Shown here: positions 45,292 through 51,222 of the stretch, in pieces
Layout of the letters: each line of letters opens with the position of its first letter
Position numbering within the stretch: the stretch's first letter is position 1
Assembly (NCBI GenBank): GCA_035772785.1
Contig: JAOCPU010000098.1
Span: forward strand, 1 to 51,222
Source: Phlebiopsis flavidoalba
Taxonomy: Eukaryota; Basidiomycota; Agaricomycetes; Polyporales; Phanerochaetaceae
Direction of reading: 5' to 3'
DNA length: 51,222 bases
The notes under the pieces: model-generated
The model's input: only the letters and a program-made list of their open reading frames with translations
Told to the model about the DNA's origin: nothing
The model's database searches: none
Program-made: the position numbers and the translations under genes

Positions 45292-45917
45292 ACCCTAAGC
45301 ATGTTTGATCCCTCGACATGCATGGTGGAAGTGGCCTCAGCTGCCAGAAGTGTCAAGAATGTGAGGGAGGCCAATCTGACTACAGACCACCTATGACACT
45401 ATTGCATTGGCCTATGTTTCCCACCTCAGGCTGACCCACTAGGCCTACTTTAGCTCATTTCTAGCAGAGACAAGTTGTGTTAACCACAGCAATGTCCTGT
45501 TTTTCAATCAACAGCCTTCTAGAAATGATAAGGATGAAGGTGCACATGAAAGAGGGGACAAATGAACTGCTGTATTTCAATATAGACAGCTGGCTTATAT
45601 ACATGAGTGCAAGACCTCTAATACCGCTGTAAAGAACTCTGGTACACTACTCAGGTTAGTCTTGCTAATATGGATAGGGATACATATTTTATAATAGAGG
45701 CAGTGTGCTATATGTGTTACAGTGTCTCAGTCCATGCAAGGATGCGTGTTATCTACTCCAATCCTCTGTATTTTATATTTGGTAAGTTGCACCTTGGTGG
45801 CACTGATAGGCGCCACAGCGTGTCTAGGTATTACCGTTCTGACTGTGCGTGGCCATTACCGCAACAAATCCCTACTACCACAACTACGTCCACCACGACC
45901 ATGACTGCAGCCACCTA

Positions 45918-46140
45918 CTGTAGTTTTTCGACCGTAACGGATGTCACGCGTCACGGACCCCTTCCAACGCAACGGTAAATGCGACGTGTCACACGTCACA
46001 AGAGCCCCCATCTGGTTGTGACATATGTTATTGTATTTGGGTTTTTTGCGCCTGCGGTGCATGGAAATACATGTACAACACAAAGAACGTCAAAAGATAT
46101 CACCAGGAGCCCGTGTATTCCATAGCAAATGAAAACAAAA
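45918..46140. promoter_or_regulatory. Left terminal/subterminal region of T3
   Basis: TIR followed by two GTCAC-NN-GTCAC sites (45942-45953, 45990-46001). By position and repetition these are candidate transposase-binding sites. This is an inference. Confidence 0.45.
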
Positions 46141-46625
46141 AAAACTAATGACCACTCCAATCTGTGTTCCTATAGAGAGTCGTTGCGCGCTTCACCTGCT
46201 TACCACACACCAAGGTGAGCCTCGAGCCGACGACTTCACCGGCTTGCTCAGATGTGTCCGCGTCGAGAACTTTGAGCTTAATGGTGGCGGCAGTGTGGTT
46301 CAGTGTCAGCAACACGGCCATGGTATACAACTGATAACCTCTTCAAACAGACAGACACGTGTCATCGGACTCATCGTGAAGATTCCGCTCTAGCTCGGCC
46401 ATCCAGATTATCTTCTGGTGTAAGTTGTTGAGTCATCCACCTCCTGTGCTGTGGACTTTGTGATCTCGGCAAAGAACTTGGGGTCCGATGTCGCAGTGTT
46501 ATTCAACGCTTGCGCGTGCTTCGCGGCTGGTCAAGCTGCTGTACGTGAGATTGAAACCATCTCTCGTGTCACCCGGCTACTCCGCATTGCTCCCAAGCCT
46601 GTCAATAGGGCAAATTTCGCTCGTT

Positions 46626-48790
46626 TTAGATTTTCATACAGTTAACAATGTACCTTTTTGACAAAAATGGGTCACACTTAATTGCTTCCAGCCCTTTGAC
46701 GAGCCATTCAACGGAGAATGGTCGCGCGCCATTGCCGGTCGACTTGTTGAGCACAATATGTGCAGGCATCGGTTCTAGCACGAAGCTGCGCGATTGTCTC
46801 GGCAACCTTGTGCTCATGGGGGCCGCTCAACGAATCGCATGTTTGATGAGCGACGCTGGATGCCAACGTCACAAGGGTTGAAATAGGCCAGTGCAGCCCA
46901 CCCAGGGATGTAAGTTGATGATGATCCATGGGTAAGTGCTTTTCATCCATGTCCGGAAGGCTTCAGAACGATGAATCCAACCAGACATCAATGAACCACA
47001 AGCACCGCTGGTTGGCAGAGAGACGAAGACGTTCGATGTGGCCTTGGAAGTAATGGCACCAGGATGTACGTAACGTAGTTCTTCATAGCTGTCGAGGTTT
47101 GACCAATGCGTGCATTTCGTTTGTTGTCTTCGAGACTACATTCAAATCGCATGCGGAGAGTCGAGACGGCAGGTGTGGTTAGACGGAGTGTATAGAAAGG
47201 AGCCGTGTTCTTGGGGCGTGGACACACGGACTGACGTTGGCGCCACATGGTAGATTGCTTGAAATGGGAAAATTTCTCCACTCAAGGACACGCCGACCAT
47301 GACAGTAAACGCACGCTTCTCTTCATGACCCTTGCCAGCCACTTGCTTGTCCCAAACCGGTGCAAACATAACTTTATTGCCATGAGAGTAGAGAACCATC
47401 ATCTGATCATCATTGACGACCAAACAGTCAGAAAGCTCTCATCACGGATGATTACACTAGCCCGAAGAAACGAGCGTCGAAGTTGGACGGGAGCATCAGC
47501 TGGTAGTAGGTACCTTCTGATCAGCCTTGGTGACCCGCCGGATGGACCATTGCATTTCATCCCGCCCAAAAACTTTCGAATGAATGCCTTCCTCCGAACA
47601 GGTAAAACCGTGTCCCATTCTTGTTTTCTTGTTCGAACACAGACGGTGCCACGGTGAGTGATGCAACCAATCATGAGAGCCCGTACTGTGATGACGTTGA
47701 GTATCGTGCTTGCAGCTCGCAGCTGCAGGAGCAACGATCGAATTGCTGCCACTGGACCGTGGGATGATTGTATTGACATGGCTAATCAGCTTCAAGGCTG
47801 CTGGTGCAACCTAGCTAGATTGACGCACCAGAACTCCAAAATTGGGTTGTCTGCCCTCCAGGTCGATGCCGGCGCGCACGAGCAGGCCTGCACCCACAGA
47901 CGCCAAACGATCCGATCATGCACGGGTAGGTCGTAGGCGTGACACACCAGTCTGAAAGCCGTTGTGGCAGAAGTCTTGTGTATTGTTCGTGGGTTGATCT
48001 CTTTTAGCCTGGCCACAATCTCTGTAGGACTCCAGGGCCAAGTTTGGTTTTGCAACAAGCTCAATCTGGTCAAAATAATCAGGGTTCATCCAGCTGTAGG
48101 ACACAGTTTGGTTGAGCTGGTGCCCTTTGACTGGACTTGACCTTCCGACCCCTGGGTCCTTTTACGTTGGAGGTTCAGCTTTGAACTGACATCGTGAACG
48201 GGAACTTTCAGCGACGTTGTCATCAAACTTGATATCCACATTGTCTATCGGTCGCATGAGTTTAACCTGTCATTTAAAGAAATCAGCTGTGCCGGTAAGT
48301 GGTTTCATTAATCTATATCAACCTTCTTTACATGTCCATTTATGTCTCGAGTCCCATCTTCAATCTCACGCTTTCGTTTCTTCTCTCGACACCTTCGCTG
48401 TCGCTCTGCAGCTCTGCATTTCTCCTGCTTCCGAACCCTCTTTTTTCTCCTCGACGACTGCCCTCTGTTCCTCCCTTTCCACTCTCGCATCAGCATTAGC
48501 AAGCCGCTCCAAACGTAAGGCTTCATGATGCTCCTCCCGTGTGATTTTACTGAAGTAGGACATCATGTTTTTTTGCTTCAGTTTGATCCCAGTCCGAGGT
48601 TGTGATGCTGAGCTGATGCTCGCACTCGGGCCAGGTGTGGGACAATCGGATTGTGGTAACGGATGTACTGCTTGGGGAGAAGGATGGTTCAATGATGGAC
48701 CAACCGGGCGGGACCTCTTGAAGGTAGAGGAACTGCGCTTTGCATCAAGGTTCGCTGCACTGGTGACCTTGTGCACCTGACGCAACTTCT
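46626..48790 (-). pseudogene. DDE_1 superfamily transposase, decayed
   Basis: Blocks in order on the minus strand are MMSYFSKITREEHHEALRLE (near 48570), a basic coiled segment KCRAAERQRRCREKKRKREIE (48420-48360), WPWSPTEIVARLKEINPRTI (near 48040-47980), FTCSEE and MQWSIRRVTKADQKVP (47610-47500), LRRSFLRASVIIRDE, and VNDDQMMVLYSHGNK (first Asp, near 47415). Then come EEKRAFTVMVGVSLSGEIFP and FQAIY (47330-47260), CLWFIDVW (second Asp, near 47005), IHRSEAFRTWMKSTYPWIII (near 46985-46925), GCTGLFQP and PCDVGIQR (third acidic residue, near 46860), and FSVEWLVKGLEAIK (near 46700). This is the layout of Agaricomycete DDE_1 transposases. At least four one-base shifts occur, two of them in the last 150 bp of the catalytic core. 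Confidence 0.8.
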
Positions 48791-49037
48791 TGTTCCTTCC
48801 TCGTACATCCTCGCCCTCTTCATCCGCCTCTCTCCCACCAACACTACACTCCTCCTTCTCCGCACTCTCATCTCATCCATGCCATCAGCGTCGCCATCTC
48901 TGTCACTCTCAGGCTGGTCGTCATCTTCGTACTCCGATCCTGAGCTATGACCGTCATCTGAATCAGCATCAAACTCGCAGCTTGACTCAAATGCAAGCTG
49001 ATCTTGGTCTGTCCATAGAGCTAGTGCTGTAGACTCC

Positions 49038-50726
49038 TCACCCGCAACCATATTTCAACCGGAGTCTCTGACCCATGCCAGCACGTTGGGCTAGAATGTG
49101 CCAGCCGAGGCCGTTTCGCACGGTGACCATCATCGCTTGATTCGCTGTCTCCCAACTTATTGTCATTGGTCGGTGGCTCTTCTTGAATTTCTGACATTGT
49201 TTCAGATGCGTAGTGATGCAGCGAAGACACTGGGGAGGAGGGGCGAGGCACTGTGTCTGGAGAGCTGGCTCGATTCGGGCTTGGTAATGCGTCGTGTGGA
49301 GATTGAGCAATTTGTAGCGTGGTTGGCATTGTGAAGGTGAAGCATGCATGGCATTCTGATACCGAGATCGACGAGTTGGAGCGCTGAGGACTGGCATCGA
49401 GGCACAGCTGTGCAGAGTTCTAGCAATGGAAGGTGAGTAATGGTCTTGTATTGCGATGCGCACACTCACAGAATCAGCATGAACTTTACAGATGTCAATG
49501 CATGTCAAGATGCGCTGTAGCGCAACGTCCGTGAGTGGCCTTGACAAGACCAGAGGGACAGAAGATGGGAGGCAGTGATGTAAGAGCCCATTTGCTGCCA
49601 GAATTCCGCAAGAGAAGTTGTCGGCTCCGCGCTGGCTTGTACAGGGTAAGGTGAGCATCTCTGCTTTGTCTGCAGCTATGTCGTTACACGGCATGAGTGG
49701 CCTTTCGCAGATAGCCGGGTAATCCACCAGCGCAGAGAAGACTCGATCCGTGAGGGAATTGGATTGTGAAAGGAGTCTCCGTACCCAATGCGCTTGTGAG
49801 AGGGTTCGACCACAAAAAGGTTATAGTGGTCCTCATTGATGTGGGAGATGCTACCCACCGTTGACTTATGTCCAGATACAATGTTGCATTCAAGATCTCG
49901 GAGAGCTCGGAAACGCGGCTCTTTGTCAACATCTTCAGTCTTTGCACGTTGGGCAGCATGTAGCGTTTCGAGAAATTCCAGTCCGACAAGCTTCTGTGGC
50001 GACACAAAAATACTCAGCTGCATGGTCGAGCTTCGTTTGGGCAAGACCCAGGAACTGGTGGATGTGGGATCCCTTCAAAGCGGCTGTCGGACAGGAGGAC
50101 CGGCAGAAGGGCGACTGAAACCATAGGCGACCTCTCGACCATGAAGGGTATCATTCCATGGGAGGTACGTGAGCTCTGTGAGAAGTGTATTGTATGCTTC
50201 TCTACCTCTCACAGATCCTCGTGTTCGTGTCTCTGCCCATCCCAATGGATTCCTGCCATGCACGACGAGCTGTGCGAGCCTTCAGGGCACTGCACTAATA
50301 CTTTGGAACCCATAGAGGAAGATTTCGCACGAAGCTTGAGTGCGGGGAAAGGTGCGACACAGTGATTGACTGTAGTGAACACATGGGCTGACTCTCGAGC
50401 ACATTGAGCAGGTTGTTTACGATGTCGCTGGGCGGAATGGGTATCATACGCAGATGCACAGATGGAAATGATGGATTGGGCGAGTGCATTGAGAGCCATG
50501 AGTCTGCATTTCGAAGTTCTGTAGATAGGGTATTACATGGGGATGGTAGACCGGAGTAACGACATAGAGATGTCACTGAGAGGGTCGGGGGAGGTAGGAA
50601 AGTGTTTTGGATGTTTGTAGGAATGGCAAGGCGACAAAGCCACTCTTGTATTTCTCTCGAAGGAGTGTTGGCTAAGTTGATATCAACGGCAGTGGAGTTA
50701 AAGCAGGTAGTCTGAGTCTGAGCCAT
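49038..50726 (-). pseudogene. Ulp1-like (C48) protease carried by the transposon
   Basis: The minus strand starts at an ATG near 50726 (MAQTQTTCFNSTAVDIN). A helical region follows (LPLWVPKY; YNTLLTELTYLPWNDTLHG near 50190), then the catalytic core. The core has SHINEDHYNLFVVEPSHKRI (His, near 49835), GYGDSF (Asp, near 49785) and, after a one-base shift near 49727, LPCTSQRGADNFSCGILAAN (Gln and Cys, near 49625). His-Asp-Gln-Cys in this order is the Ulp1/SENP cysteine protease tetrad, which cleaves SUMO or related proteins in characterised members. Downstream acidic and Ser-rich sequence (49300-48700) leads without a clear stop boundary into the transposase N-terminus. At least two frame breaks make it non-functional. 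Confidence 0.75.
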
Positions 50727-51039
50727 TGCTTCACATTCAGCTTTGAGTGAATGAGTGCGCTGTCAACAAGCGTGCAGGCTGGTTGAAAATTGTGCTCAAA
50801 AACCCAATTAATGTTTTGCGCACAAACCTACCCAGTTTGGTAATGAGCACCCCAAAATGCGTGCAGTTTGGGCCACCCGCTGTCTCCATCATCATCTTTT
50901 CTCCTAAAATCTTGATCACATTTACAATAGTGCACCGATAGCACACCCTTTATTTGAGCTCATACTATCACACAATCTGAATCACCCAATAGACCAGATA
51001 CTTATCAAAGTGCATATCCAGGTCCGTCCACTTGTTATT

Positions 51040-51168
51040 TGCGCTGAGTGTCACATTCAAAGTCATTACCGGTGATGTCACAAGTCACACGCGGCGGCGC
51101 CGGTCATCCGCTGTGGTTCAAAAATGTCACAGTCACACTCCCATCCGGTACGGTCGAAAAAACTACAG
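51040..51168. promoter_or_regulatory. Right terminal/subterminal region of T3
   Basis: Contains GTCACAAGTCAC (near 51076), then GTCACAGTCAC (near 51127) and the right TIR. It also lies upstream of the minus-strand Ulp1 gene and may contain its promoter. Confidence 0.45.
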
Positions 51169-51222
51169 TATCAAGACTATATCCAGTGCAGGCACGTGGC
51201 CATTACTATTACATCAACACCA

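Larger units (their letters stand above)
40204..45917. other. 5.7 kb non-coding repeat-rich stretch
   Basis: No gene recognised. A plus-strand frame at 40396-40635 (charged, Arg/Glu-rich) and small AT-rich frames lack motifs. Structured parts are listed separately: a TIR pair (41032-41727), a 14 bp array (42164-42261), TAACGTT clusters (43256-44515) and direct repeats (43633-43913). Confidence 0.4.
45918..51168. mobile_element. 5.25 kb DDE_1/Ulp1 transposon with TA TSD (T3)
   Basis: The left end CTGTAGTTTTTCGACCGTAA and the inverted right end CTGTAGTTTTTTCGACCGTA match over about 27 bp with a one-base length difference. TA borders both ends (45916-45917, 51169-51170). GTCAC-NN-GTCAC motifs lie at 45942-45953 and 45990-46001 on the left and near 51076 on the right. 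The interior encodes, on the minus strand, a Ulp1-like protease (right) and a DDE_1 transposase (left), both frame-damaged. TA target sites and a DDE_1 transposase fit the IS630-Tc1-mariner/pogo group. Size, ends and genes agree, so this is an essentially complete but inactive former autonomous element. Confidence 0.75.

Noticed and set aside
46148..46393. Plus-strand open frame inside the transposon as a passenger gene
   Set aside because: It lies opposite the decayed transposase C-terminal region and has no motif.

Overview
The window looks like a gene-poor, repeat-rich stretch of a basidiomycete (Agaricomycete) nuclear genome. The evidence is many 43-64 nt GT-AG introns, relics of families expanded in that group (fungal-type FunK1 kinase, Tet/JBP-like 2OG dioxygenase, JmjC protein, Ulp1 protease with DDE_1 transposase), TIR transposons, and no bacterial features. 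The left half is GC-rich, the right half is AT-richer and transposon-dense. I see no rRNA, no CRISPR and no convincing functional tRNA gene.

Layout. 1-12.6 kb: an inverted-repeat pair (86-358 / 10029-10303, plus 1-50 / 12504-12553) encloses two decayed minus-strand genes, a CDCA7-type zf-4CXXC_R1 zinc-finger gene (about 1.76-6.69 kb) and a FunK1 kinase gene (about 7.29-8.96 kb). 11.9-24.0 kb: two near-identical inverted copies of a dispersed repeat (11906-13008, 22424-23966) enclose an unidentified gene relic (14.45-15.74 kb), a Tet/JBP-like dioxygenase relic (16.28-17.72 kb) and a kinesin motor relic (19.75-20.93 kb). The second repeat copy carries a 523 bp MITE with an 8 bp target duplication that the first copy lacks. 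24.4-28.1 kb: an unidentified plus-strand gene, then a JmjC gene, the best preserved gene in the window. 28.1-37.4 kb: mostly unrecognised sequence, with one TIR element and tandem repeats. 37.4-40.2 kb: nested TA-flanked TIR elements. 40.2-45.9 kb: non-coding repeats. 45.9-51.2 kb: a 5.25 kb TA-flanked transposon with matching TIRs that encodes a decayed DDE_1 transposase and a Ulp1-like protease on the minus strand.

Almost every recognisable gene carries small frame-breaking indels, so these are either a graveyard of pseudogenes or uncorrected assembly indels. The central point of interest is the 5.25 kb Ulp1/DDE_1 transposon and its apparent short relatives in the same window (37437-39829, 37919-38193, 39925-40201), which share terminal sequence and a repeated GTCAC-NN-GTCAC subterminal motif. 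All family assignments come from reading motifs by eye, and no database search was run.
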